DNA of 59,991 nt from Actinomyces haliotis (GTDB taxonomy: Bacteria; Actinomycetota; Actinomycetes; Actinomycetales; Actinomycetaceae). Within the stretch, counting starts at the first letter, position 1. Every line of letters starts with the position of its first letter. Where the stretch lies: the NCBI RefSeq assembly GCF_015355765.1, contig NZ_JACWNA010000012.1:1-59991 (forward strand), read 5' to 3'. The notes below the pieces were generated by a model. That model searched no databases and was not told where the DNA came from. It was given only the letters and a program-made list of their open reading frames with translations. The position numbers and the translations under genes were made by a program. Shown here in pieces: positions 8,016 to 16,618 of the stretch.

Positions 8016-9701
8016 GTGGTACCAGCCATCTATCTGCTCGCCGTCGTCGTCCTCGGGTTCACCGCCACGATCCTGCGTCTGCCGCCGCTGGTCGGCTTCC
8101 TCCTCGCAGGATTCATCCTCGGAGCCTCCCCCGTCCCCAACCTCGAGTACGTCGGCGTCCTCGGCGACCTTGGCGTCGCCGTCCTCCTCTTCACCATCGG
8201 GCTCAAGCTCGACCTGCGCGTCCTCACGCGCAAGGAGGTCACGGCCACGGCCCTCATCACCATGACGGTGCTGAGCGGCCTCGGCAGCGTCATCATCGGC
8301 GGGCTGCTCCTCCTCGGCCTGCAGGTGGATACCGTGACGCCCGCCGGCGTCGCCATCCTCGGCTTCGCCCTGTCGTTCTCCTCGACGGTCGTCGTCGTCA
8401 AGCTCCTCGAGGAGCGCGACGACACCGGCTCCCTCTACGGCCGCATCGCGATCGGCGTCCTCGTCGTGCAGGACATCGCCGCCGTGCTCTACATGACGCT
8501 GACCTCCGGGCAGGTGCCGAGCCCGTGGGCCCTCGGCCTCGTCCTCCTGTGGCCCGCGTCCAAGGTGCTCGGCTGGGTGCTCGACCACATCGACCACCGC
8601 GAGATGCGCACCATCTTCGGCATCTCGATGGCGCTCCTGCCCGGCTACCTCCTCTTCGACATCGTCGGCATCGACGGCGACCTCGGCGCCCTCATCATGG
8701 GCGCGCTCCTCGCCTCCCACCCGGCCGCCAAGGAGCTCTCCGGCGCCCTGTTCACCATCAAGGAGCTCCTCCTCGTCGGCTTCTTCCTCGCCATCGGCCT
8801 CGACGGCGTCCCCGGGACGGGCGCCTTCATGCTCGCCGCCTTCCTGCTCCTCCTCCTGCCGCTGCGAGGCCTCGTCTACACCATCACCGTGAGGATCTTC
8901 GGGATGCGGCGGCGCACCTCGGCCCTCGCCGGGCTCGCGATGACCGCCTACAGCGAGTTCGCCCTCATCGTCGTGGCCGTCGCCGTCGAGCACGGCCACC
9001 TCGGGCACGAGTGGACCGCCGCGGTGTCGCTGGCCCTGGCGCTCTCCTTCGTCGTCTCCGCGATGGTCAACCGGCGCCCCGCCGCCCTCGTGCGCTGGAT
9101 GAGCGGCCTCATCCCCCGGCGCAGCCCGACGAGCCTCCACCCCGACGAGCAGCCCCTCGACCTCTCGGGCGTCCGCACCGTCATCTTCGGCATGGGACGC
9201 GTCGGCCGTGCGACCTACTCCCGTCTCCACGCCGACGGCGAGCGCGGCGTCCTCGGCATCGACAACGACGCCTCCAAGGTCGAGTCCCTCGAGAAGTCCG
9301 GCTTCAACGTCCTCGAGGCCGACGCCACCGACCAGGAGTTCTGGGAGCGGCTCGACGCCGTCCACGCCACCAAGGCGGTCCTCGCCATGCCCGAGGCCGG
9401 TGCGAACGTCCGCGTCCTCGACTGGCTCAACCGCTCGAGCTTCGACGGCCAGGTCCTCGCCATCGCCCGCTACGACGACGAGGCCGCCCAGATGCGCGAC
9501 AAGGGCGTCGACGCCGTCATCAACATCTACGACGGCGTCGGAGCCTCCCTCGCGCAGGCCGTCGAGTCCCTCGGCCCGCTCGACGCGGTACGGGCCGTCG
9601 ACGCCGGTGCCGACGCGGAAGGGCCCGACGCCGGCTCTGTGACGCAGCCGCCGATCCCGACCGCGGCCGAGCCCGAACCTGTGACCAGCCGGGCCGTGTG
9701 A
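8016..9701 (+). CDS. KefB/YbaL-type monovalent cation:proton antiporter (CPA2), copy 1
   Basis: Membrane antiporter (561 aa) expected to exchange potassium or sodium for protons under control of a nucleotide-binding domain. Residues 1 to about 355 hold around twelve membrane segments (Na_H_Exchanger family; LPPLVGFLLAGFILG early). A TrkA-N/RCK Rossmann domain follows, with GMGRVGRATY at about residue 390. Length matches E. coli YbaL (558 aa), which also has TrkA-N without TrkA-C. Start is GTG at 8016 with AAAGGGGG just upstream. A paralogue follows after 73 bases in the same direction. Ion specificity cannot be read from the sequence. Confidence 0.9.
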   Translation: MVPAIYLLAVVVLGFTATILRLPPLVGFLLAGFILGASPVPNLEYVGVLGDLGVAVLLFTIGLKLDLRVLTRKEVTATALITMTVLSGLGSVIIGGLLLLGLQVDTVTPAGVAILGFALSFSSTVVVVKLLEERDDTGSLYGRIAIGVLVVQDIAAVLYMTLTSGQVPSPWALGLVLLWPASKVLGWVLDHIDHREMRTIFGISMALLPGYLLFDIVGIDGDLGALIMGALLASHPAAKELSGALFTIKELLLVGFFLAIGLDGVPGTGAFMLAAFLLLLLPLRGLVYTITVRIFGMRRRTSALAGLAMTAYSEFALIVVAVAVEHGHLGHEWTAAVSLALALSFVVSAMVNRRPAALVRWMSGLIPRRSPTSLHPDEQPLDLSGVRTVIFGMGRVGRATYSRLHADGERGVLGIDNDASKVESLEKSGFNVLEADATDQEFWERLDAVHATKAVLAMPEAGANVRVLDWLNRSSFDGQVLAIARYDDEAAQMRDKGVDAVINIYDGVGASLAQAVESLGPLDAVRAVDAGADAEGPDAGSVTQPPIPTAAEPEPVTSRAV

Positions 9702-9774
9702 GCCCCGGCAGCCACCCCCGTCCGACCCGAGCGCGCCTCAGCGGCGCCCACCCGAGCCCCACGAGAGACCCCGC

Positions 9775-11442
9775 ATGAGCCTCGCCCTCCACCTCCTCGC
9801 CGTCGTCGCCCTCGGCCTCGCCGCCGCCCTCCTGCGCCTGCCACCACTGGTGGGCTTCATCGCCGCCGGATTCCTCCTGGGCGCCACAGGGGTTGAGCCC
9901 CTCCCCTGGCTGTCCACGGTCGGAGACCTCGGCGCCGCCCTCCTGCTGTTCTCCATCGGCCTCGATCTCGACCCGCGCGTCCTGGGGCGCCGAGTCATCG
10001 CGGGCACCGCCGCCGTCACGATGGTGGCCATCACCGCCGTCACGTCCCTCGTCGTCGGCCTCGTCGTCCTCGTCGGCGGGCTCGCCGTCGGGGCGACGGA
10101 GGGCTGGGGCGCCGCGCTGCTGGTCGGCTTCGCCCTCGCCTCCTCCTCGACGATCGTCATCATGAAGATCCTCGAGGACCGCGACGACGCCTCGGCTCTC
10201 TACGGACGCATCGCCGTGGGCACCTCGATCCTCCAGGACACGACCTCCATCGTGCTGCTCGTCGCCATCTCGGGGACCGCTCCGAGCCCCTGGGCCCTCG
10301 CCCTCGTACTCCTCGTCCCGGCCGCGCGCGCCGTCGGGTGGCTGCTGCGCCGGGTCCAGCACCGCGAGGTGCTCATGCTCCTCGGGATCACGCTCGCGCT
10401 CATGCCCGGCTACGAGCTCTTCGAGCTGGTCGGCCTGCCTGGGACCCTGGGCGCCCTCGTCGTCGGGGCGCTGCTCGCCGCCCACCCCTCTGCCGGCGAG
10501 CTCGCCGACTCCTTCCGGCCCGTGCAGGAGCTCTTCCTCGTCGCCTTCTTCGTGTCCATCGGCACGGCGGGGCTGCCGGGGCCTGGCGCGGTCGTCATGG
10601 CGCTCGTGCTCGTGGCGCTCCTGCCGCTGCGCTCGGCCGCCTACACGGGCGTCCTCTGGCTCATGCGTCTGCGGCACCGCAGCGCCGTGCTCACGGGTCT
10701 CGCCGTCGCCTCGTACTCCGAGCTCGCCCTCGTGGTGGCCGGCGTCGGTGTCGGCCAGGGGGTACTCGGCCCCGAGTGGCTCCAGGCCCTGTCACTGGCC
10801 GTGGCGCTGTCCTTCGTGGTCGCCTCGGTGGTCAACAAGCGGGCCAGCGGTCTGGTCCGACGGGTCTCGCACGCGCTGCCGGACCACGGTGAGGACGCGC
10901 TCCACCCCGCGGAGGCGCCCGTCGACCTCACGGGGGTGCGCGCCGTCGTCTTCGGGATGGGACGCGTCGGCCGCGCGACCTACGCCCGGCTCCTCGCGGA
11001 CCTCACCGAGGACACCGAGCAGGCCACCCCGCCCGCGGGCTCAGGTGCGCCGGCCGAGCACCGCCGGGTCCCCGTCCTCGGAGTCGACTCCGACGCGGAC
11101 AAGGTCGAGCGGCTGCACGGCCTCGGCCTCAACGTCGTCGAGGGCGACGCCACGGACACCGACTTCTGGGCGCGCCTCGGCTCCGGCGAGGTCGCTACCG
11201 CCGTGCTCGCCATGTCCGAGCCGGGCGCGAACCTCGAGGTGCTCAGCTGGATCGAGCACCACGGCTTCGCCGGTGAGGTGCTCGCTGTGGCCCGCTTCGA
11301 CGACGAGGCCGCGCAGATGCACGCCCGCGGCGTCAACGCGGTCGTCAACCTCTATGACGGCGTCGGCGAGGCTCTCGCGGAGGCCGCCCACGCGCGCCGT
11401 CCCGGCGCCGCTTCGAGGCCCCCGCTCAGCGCAGCCGGCTGA
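9775..11442 (+). CDS. KefB/YbaL-type monovalent cation:proton antiporter (CPA2), copy 2
   Basis: Tandem paralogue (555 aa) of the preceding antiporter with the same plan: about twelve N-terminal membrane segments (LPPLVGFIAAGFLLG) and a C-terminal TrkA-N domain starting with VVFGMGRVGRATYARL. It differs by an insert of roughly 20 residues after the first Rossmann helix (about 410-430, rich in Ala, Gly and Pro). The two may form homo- or heterodimers. ATG at 9775 follows ACGAGAGACC. The 3' end overlaps the stop of the convergent GTPase gene by 17 bases, so no terminator space exists between them. Confidence 0.9.
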   Translation: MSLALHLLAVVALGLAAALLRLPPLVGFIAAGFLLGATGVEPLPWLSTVGDLGAALLLFSIGLDLDPRVLGRRVIAGTAAVTMVAITAVTSLVVGLVVLVGGLAVGATEGWGAALLVGFALASSSTIVIMKILEDRDDASALYGRIAVGTSILQDTTSIVLLVAISGTAPSPWALALVLLVPAARAVGWLLRRVQHREVLMLLGITLALMPGYELFELVGLPGTLGALVVGALLAAHPSAGELADSFRPVQELFLVAFFVSIGTAGLPGPGAVVMALVLVALLPLRSAAYTGVLWLMRLRHRSAVLTGLAVASYSELALVVAGVGVGQGVLGPEWLQALSLAVALSFVVASVVNKRASGLVRRVSHALPDHGEDALHPAEAPVDLTGVRAVVFGMGRVGRATYARLLADLTEDTEQATPPAGSGAPAEHRRVPVLGVDSDADKVERLHGLGLNVVEGDATDTDFWARLGSGEVATAVLAMSEPGANLEVLSWIEHHGFAGEVLAVARFDDEAAQMHARGVNAVVNLYDGVGEALAEAAHARRPGAASRPPLSAAG

Positions 11443-13216
11443 GCGCCTGGGTCAGGTCGCTCCAGCGCGTGAGGTCGGCCTGGAGGGGCTCGATGAGCCG
11501 CTCGTCGACGACGGCGTCCGTCGACGAGCGCAGCCGCCCGCGCACGCGCTCCTCCCGACGGCGCACGGTGACGCGGGCGAGGAGCGTCCCGAGTCCCGCG
11601 AGGACCGCTCCCAGGAGCAGACCGCCCAGGAGGAGGACCACCGGCCAGGGCAGCTCGCCCAGGCGCGGCGGGTTCGGCTCCCGCATGAGGACGTAGGTGG
11701 CGACCAGGTGCAGCACGAGCAGCCAGGCACCGCCGACGAGGGCCGTGGCGGCGCAGAGCCACTGGAGCCAGTTCGCGGCCCTCCACCAGCCCGGCACGCG
11801 GCCCTGCTCGAGGTCCGTGCGGGCGACGGCGGAGTCCAGGGCGTCTCCGAGGGCGGCGGCGCGCTCGTCGGAGCGGGCGACGACGTCGGCCTCGGCGTCC
11901 CCGGGCAGGTCGCCGGTCATGCGCACGGCGGTCGTGTGGGCGGCGGAGCGCAGCACTCCCCCGGCGACGGCGCCGGTCTGGACGGAGGTTCGGGCGGCGG
12001 GCTCGACGAGCGCGCCGGTCGCCGCCGTGTCGCGGCCTGCGGCGGCGTCACCGACACGGGCGGAAGGATCGGGAACCCTCCCGCGCACGACGTCGGCGCC
12101 GAGGTGGAGGGCCCTCAGGGGGTCCCTGCGGAAGCGGCCGACCCAGCGCACGGGCACCCAGCCGACGTAGCGGGAGGCGTGCTGCGCGGTCGAGCCGGCG
12201 ACGGCGCTCGCGACGGCGTCGACCCCGGCCGCGCGGGCTGCCGCGGTGCGCAGGTCGGCCCAGGCACCCTCGACGTCGGCGGGCAGGGACGCCGCGGCGT
12301 CGTCCAGCGCGAGCTCGCGCCACAGCACCTCCGCGGCGGTGCGCACGTCGGCGGCGAGCCGGTCCTCGGTGGCGCGGGCCGTCGCTGCGACGGCTCCGAT
12401 CCGCTCGCGCAGGGCGGGAACGCCCTCGCCGGTGCGGGCGGAGACGGGCTCGACGCGGGCGCCGGCCAGTCCCTCGTCCGCCAGGAGCCGCGTGAGGTCC
12501 CCGGTAACGGCACCGCGGGAGCCCTCGTCGAGGCGGTCGACCTGGTTGAGGGCCACGACGGCGACCTCGGCGTGGGCGGCCATAGGGGCGATGAAGTCGC
12601 GGTGGAGGACGGCGTCGGCGTACTTCTCCGGGTCGAGGACCCACACGAGGACGTCGACGAGCCCGGCCAGCCGGGTCGCGATCTCTCGGTGGGCGGCCTC
12701 GTCGGAGTCGACGTCGGGCAGGTCGAGCAGGACGGTGGCGCCGCCCATGCCCGTGTCCGTCTCGAGCTGGACCCGCTCGTCGACGCCCAGCCAGTCGAGC
12801 AGGTCCGAGACGTGGTCGGCGACGGGGCCGGAGACTCCGGCGGGCAGGGCCGCCAGGGGCTTCGTCGTCGTAGGACGGGTGACCGCGGTGCGGGCGATCG
12901 TGGCGCCGGTGAGGGCGTTGAAGAGACTGGACTTGCCCGAACCGGTCGCGCCGAGGAGCGCGACGACGGTGACGCCGGGTGCGATGCGGCGGCGCTCGCC
13001 CGCCCGTTCGAGGACGGTGCGGGCGGGGGCGAGGGCGGCGTCCTCGACGAGGCCGTCGCCGAGCTCGACGACGCGGGTGAGGTCCCACAGGGTCTGGTCG
13101 AGGTCGCGGGCGGCGCCGCGGCGCTGGGCTCGGGAGGTCGCGCGGTCGAAGGCCTGCGTGGCCTCGGCGGGGCCGGCCGCGTCGCGGGACCGGCGGGAGC
13201 GCATCGACGGGGTCAC
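11426..13216 (-). CDS. Membrane-anchored dynamin-like/YfjP-type GTPase, second of a pair
   Basis: Predicted membrane-associated GTPase (596 aa). The P-loop is GATGSGKSS at 89-97, a switch I threonine-rich stretch (TRPTTTKP) follows at 113-120, the G3 position reads DLPDVDSD at 165-172 instead of DxPG, and G4 is NQVD at 224-227. The C-terminal part has two hydrophobic segments (near 455-485 and 495-520) and a basic end. The start is GTG at 13216, overlapping the stop of the upstream GTPase (GTGA), which implies translational coupling. It is third in the hisS operon. Role in envelope or division is inference from paired actinobacterial dynamin-like proteins; it could also be an Era/YeeP-like ribosome factor. 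Confidence 0.8.
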   Translation of the reverse strand: MTPSMRSRRSRDAAGPAEATQAFDRATSRAQRRGAARDLDQTLWDLTRVVELGDGLVEDAALAPARTVLERAGERRRIAPGVTVVALLGATGSGKSSLFNALTGATIARTAVTRPTTTKPLAALPAGVSGPVADHVSDLLDWLGVDERVQLETDTGMGGATVLLDLPDVDSDEAAHREIATRLAGLVDVLVWVLDPEKYADAVLHRDFIAPMAAHAEVAVVALNQVDRLDEGSRGAVTGDLTRLLADEGLAGARVEPVSARTGEGVPALRERIGAVAATARATEDRLAADVRTAAEVLWRELALDDAAASLPADVEGAWADLRTAAARAAGVDAVASAVAGSTAQHASRYVGWVPVRWVGRFRRDPLRALHLGADVVRGRVPDPSARVGDAAAGRDTAATGALVEPAARTSVQTGAVAGGVLRSAAHTTAVRMTGDLPGDAEADVVARSDERAAALGDALDSAVARTDLEQGRVPGWWRAANWLQWLCAATALVGGAWLLVLHLVATYVLMREPNPPRLGELPWPVVLLLGGLLLGAVLAGLGTLLARVTVRRREERVRGRLRSSTDAVVDERLIEPLQADLTRWSDLTQALSRLR

Positions 13217-14988
13217 TGGGCGCTCCGTCCGTCGAAAAGGGCTCCGACGGCGCTGCGGGCGCGCTCGACGTCCCGCCGGAGCTCCGCGCCGGTGGGCTCG
13301 GGCTGGGCGAGGGCCGCGGTGAAGGCGAGCTCGTCGGCGTCCAGAAGGCTCTTGACGCGGGCGACGAGGTCGTCGTGGGCGCGCTCAGCCATGGTGCGCA
13401 TGGCCTGGTCGCCGAAGACGGCCTCGAGGAGCCGCTGGGCGATGACGGCGGTGCCTCCGGCGATGCCTACCTCGCCCCCGGAGAGCCCGCCGGTGTGGGC
13501 GAAGACGATGACCATGAGGGCGACGCCGACGCCGTTGACGCCGAGGGACAGGACGCGGGCCGTGAGGCGCTTGTCCCCGCCCTCGGCCCGGACCATCTCG
13601 AGGACGTCGCCCTGCCAGTCGCGCACGAGCGCGGCGGCGCGCTGGGTGAGCTCGGCGTCCGAGGGCAGGGAGGGCAGTGCCGCGGTGAGCTGGTAGGGGG
13701 CGGTGCCGGCACGGCGCCAGGCACGCTCGGTCTCGAGCGCGGCGCGCTGCGCCTCGGCCACGACGAGGGAGGCGAGCGAGGACTCGATGGCCTCCTCGAC
13801 CTTGGCGGCCGGGGCCGGGCGGCCCCGCAGGGCTGCTCCGAGGCGGTCCCTGAGGCGACCGACCTGGCTCTCGAGGCCGCGCAGGAGCTCACCGGTCCCG
13901 ACGAGCTCCTGCCAACGGGCGAGGACCTCGCCGCGCAGCATGGAGCCGTCCTCGGTGGCCTCCTTGACGCGGGCGAGCGCCTCGGCGTGAGCCGCGGCCG
14001 CGGCGTGGGCGAGGTCGTCGTGCTCGGTGCTCTGGGCGTCGAGCTCGCCGGCCAGCGCCGTGGTCTCGGCAAGGGCCGCGCCGAGCGCGCCGGCGAGGGT
14101 CCGGCGGGCGACGGCGGCCCGGGCGGCGGCGTCCTCGGCGAGCCCCGTGAGCCACGAGCGCAGGGGCGCGAGGACGCCGTCGGGGAGGAAGCCCTCGGCG
14201 TCGAGCCGTGTCTCGGGCACGGAGAAGACGGGGGCGTCGGCGAGCCCGGCGTCGGCGAGGCGGCGCCGCAGGTCGTTCTCGACGTCCGTGCCCGCCCCCT
14301 CGGGGACGCGGTCGAGGACGACGGCGATGACGACGTCGCGCTCGGCCGCCTGGCGCAGGAGCGCCCATGGCACGGCGTCGGCGTAGCGGGCGGCGGTGGT
14401 GACGAAGACCCACAGGTCGGCGGCCGCGAGGAGCGTGGCGGCGAGGTCGCGGTTCTCCTCGACGACGGAGTCGACGTCGGGGGCGTCCAGGAGCGCCAGT
14501 CCCCCGGGCAGCGGCGAGCAGGTGCGGACCTCGAGCTCGCGGGGAGTCGAGGACGTGGGCGGGGTCGGCGCTGCGTCCTCGGCGACGCGGACCCGCGCGA
14601 GGGAGCCGAGGACTCGGTCGTCCTCGAACCAAGCACCGTCACCCGGAGCATGAAGGAGCAGGGGCCGACGCGTGGTCGGGCGGATCGCCGAGGAGGCGGT
14701 GACGTGGCGCCGGACGAGAGAGGACACGAGCGTCGACTTGCCGGCGCCGGTGGAGCCGCCGACGACCGCGAGCAGCGGCGCCTCGAGGCTCGCGAGCCTC
14801 GGCAGGACGTAGTCGCCGAGCTGGTCGCGCACGAGGTCGGCGCGGCTGCGCGCGGCGGCCGTGCCCGGCAGGGCGTAGGGCAGCGTCAGGCTCGAGAGGG
14901 CGTCACGCAACCCGGTGAGGGCACCGGTGGCCGAGGCCGGCGCGTCAGAGGTGCTCTCCACCGAGGGCAGGGCCTTCTGCTCGCTCAC
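13213..14988 (-). CDS. Dynamin-like GTPase, first of a pair
   Basis: Predicted GTPase (591 aa) paired with the next gene. The P-loop is GSTGAGKST at 78-86, the G3 position is DAPDVDS at 168-174 (the last Gly of DxxG is Asp, as in its partner), and the expected N/TKxD G4 is replaced by a VLDRVP-like strand end. The middle (about 270-460) is Ala/Glu-rich helical and could form coiled coil; one hydrophobic segment lies near 490-515. GTG at 14988 begins 4 bases after the hisS stop, with AGGA about 10 bases upstream. The weak G4 suggests relaxed base recognition or dependence on the partner. Confidence 0.8.
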   Translation of the reverse strand: MSEQKALPSVESTSDAPASATGALTGLRDALSSLTLPYALPGTAAARSRADLVRDQLGDYVLPRLASLEAPLLAVVGGSTGAGKSTLVSSLVRRHVTASSAIRPTTRRPLLLHAPGDGAWFEDDRVLGSLARVRVAEDAAPTPPTSSTPRELEVRTCSPLPGGLALLDAPDVDSVVEENRDLAATLLAAADLWVFVTTAARYADAVPWALLRQAAERDVVIAVVLDRVPEGAGTDVENDLRRRLADAGLADAPVFSVPETRLDAEGFLPDGVLAPLRSWLTGLAEDAAARAAVARRTLAGALGAALAETTALAGELDAQSTEHDDLAHAAAAAHAEALARVKEATEDGSMLRGEVLARWQELVGTGELLRGLESQVGRLRDRLGAALRGRPAPAAKVEEAIESSLASLVVAEAQRAALETERAWRRAGTAPYQLTAALPSLPSDAELTQRAAALVRDWQGDVLEMVRAEGGDKRLTARVLSLGVNGVGVALMVIVFAHTGGLSGGEVGIAGGTAVIAQRLLEAVFGDQAMRTMAERAHDDLVARVKSLLDADELAFTAALAQPEPTGAELRRDVERARSAVGALFDGRSAQ

Positions 14989-14992
14989 GGTC

Positions 14993-16396
14993 TCAGTCCT
15001 GCTCGGCGGCGGCGCTCGTGAGGCGGGGCGCGAGGTCGGACGGGTCCGCGGGCGTCCAGGTGGCGGCGTCGGCCTCGACCTGGTCGCCGGACCGGATGTC
15101 CTTGACGGAGTCGGCCTCGCCGTCGGCGCCCGGGAACCAGACGAAGGGGATGCCGCGCTTGTCGGCGAACTTGATCTGCTTACCGAACTTGGCGGCCGTG
15201 GGGGCGACGTCGGCCGGGATGTCGCGGGCGCGCAGGGCGTCGGCGACGGCGTCGGAGGCGGCACGGTGCTCCTCGTCGGTGACGGCGACGAGGACGGCCG
15301 TGGGCACGCCGCGGGAGACCTCGATGAGGCCGTCGGAGATGACGCGCGACAGGAGGCGCGACAGGCCGATCGAGATACCGACGCCGGGGAAGGTCCGCTT
15401 GCCGTTCGAGGCGAGGTTGTCGTAGCGGCCGCCGGAGCAGACCGAGCCGAGGTCCTCGGCGCCGGCCATGAAGGACTCGTAGACGGTGCCCGTGTAGTAG
15501 TCGAGCCCGCGGGCGATCTTGAGGTCGGCGATGATGGCGCCGGGGCGGCGCCGCTCGGCGGTCGTGAGGAGATCGGTGAGCTCGGCCAGACCCGTGGTGA
15601 GCAGCTCGGTGGGCTCGGCGCCGTCGAGGGCGGTGAGGACGGCGGCCCTCACGGACCCGGGGTCCCCGCCGGAGACCCTGGCGAGACGGAGCGCGGCGTC
15701 GGCCTGCTCCCGCGTCGCACCAACCTCCTCGACGAGCTCTTCAGCGACGGCCTCGGGGCCGATCTTGTCGATCTTGTCGACGACGCGGAGGACCTCGATG
15801 AGCTGGTCGTCAGCGATGCCGACGGACTGGTAGAAGCCCTGGGCGACCTTGCGGTTGGACACGTGGATCGTCACGGACGGGATGGGCAGGGCGGAGAGCG
15901 CCTCGTGCATGATGAGGGGCGTCTCGACGTCGTGGTGGAGGGGCAGGGAGCCGTCGCCGACGACGTCGATGTCCACCTGGTAGAACTCGCGGAAGCGGCC
16001 CTCCTGCGGGCGCTCTCCGCGCCAGACCTTCTGGATCTGGTAGCGCTTGAAGGGGAAGTGCAGGACGCCGGCGTTGTCGACGACGTAGCGGGTGAAGGGG
16101 ACCGTGAGGTCGAAGTGGAGGCCGAGCTGCTTGGAGGGGTCCTCGGCCTTCTCATCAGGGTCGGCCTGGAGGCGCGAGAGCAGGTAGACCTCCTTGGAGG
16201 TCTCGCCCTTCTTGGTGAGCTGCGACAGGGGCTCGACCGAACGGGTCTCGATGCCGGAGAAGCCGTGGAGCTCGAAGGTATGGCGCAGCGTGTCGATGAA
16301 GGACTGCTCGATCATCCGAGCGGCGGGGAGCCACTCGGGAAATCCGGAGAGGGACGACTGGGCCTGACGGGCCTGCGCTGCTGCCATGTGGGCCAT
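14993..16396 (-). CDS. hisS: Histidine--tRNA ligase
   Basis: Class II aminoacyl-tRNA synthetase (467 aa) charging tRNA-His with histidine in the cytosol. Recognisable are motif 2 (about 125-140, KVWRGERPQEGRFREFYQ), the HisA signature GLDYYTGTVYE near 315-325, motif 3 (FPGVGISIGLSRLL) near 350-363 and the C-terminal anticodon-binding domain after about 375. Two ATGs are possible, 16396 and 16387; neither has a strong ribosome site. It heads an operon with the two GTPases. A large inverted repeat in the 205-base upstream gap may regulate it. Confidence 0.95.
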   Translation of the reverse strand: MAHMAAAQARQAQSSLSGFPEWLPAARMIEQSFIDTLRHTFELHGFSGIETRSVEPLSQLTKKGETSKEVYLLSRLQADPDEKAEDPSKQLGLHFDLTVPFTRYVVDNAGVLHFPFKRYQIQKVWRGERPQEGRFREFYQVDIDVVGDGSLPLHHDVETPLIMHEALSALPIPSVTIHVSNRKVAQGFYQSVGIADDQLIEVLRVVDKIDKIGPEAVAEELVEEVGATREQADAALRLARVSGGDPGSVRAAVLTALDGAEPTELLTTGLAELTDLLTTAERRRPGAIIADLKIARGLDYYTGTVYESFMAGAEDLGSVCSGGRYDNLASNGKRTFPGVGISIGLSRLLSRVISDGLIEVSRGVPTAVLVAVTDEEHRAASDAVADALRARDIPADVAPTAAKFGKQIKFADKRGIPFVWFPGADGEADSVKDIRSGDQVEADAATWTPADPSDLAPRLTSAAAEQD

Positions 16397-16464
16397 TCTG
16401 TCACGCCAGCGCGGCGCCCTCGCTCCGGCGCGACATCCCGACCGACCGAGGGCCGCCCGCCCGC

Positions 16465-16541
16465 GTTTGGACCACCGCGCCGAGTCTGGACCACCTCAGA
16501 CAGTGGCTCACGTGGTCCTGACTCACGCAGGCGGTCCAAAC
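16465..16541. promoter_or_regulatory. Symmetric inverted repeat with four TGGACC-like half-sites upstream of hisS
   Basis: Two 30-base arms (16465-16494 and 16512-16541) flank a 17-base centre. The outer arms GTTTGGACCACC and GGCGGTCCAAAC match at 11 of 12 positions; the inner arms GAGTCTGGACCAC and GTGGTCCTGACTC match at 12 of 13; a 5-base non-pairing step separates them on each side. This places TGGACC at 16468 and 16487, and its complement (one copy with a single change) at 16514 and 16533, each pair 19 bases apart. It lies 69 bases upstream of the hisS start. It could be a tandem operator or an RNA attenuator. Confidence 0.6.
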
Positions 16542-16549
16542 ACCGGGGG

Positions 16550-16618
16550 GCTCACGCTCGCAGCTCGCTGTGTCCTGCGCCGTGCCCGCCCCGCTGCTCG
16601 CTCACGCTCGCAGCTCGC
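16550..16618. repeat. 19-bp direct repeat duplicating the end of the hydrolase gene
   Basis: The 19-base sequence GCTCACGCTCGCAGCTCGC occurs at 16550-16568 and again at 16600-16618, a 50-base period. The second copy contains the stop and last codons (ELRA) of the hydrolase gene; the first repeats them just beyond the stop. It looks like a small slippage duplication. Confidence 0.7.

Noticed and set aside
16397-16601. T-box riboswitch in the hisS leader
   Set aside because: A GGTGGTCC stretch followed by CGCGG is superficially similar to the T-box core, but the conserved AGGGTGGNACCGCG is not present and no specifier loop is evident.
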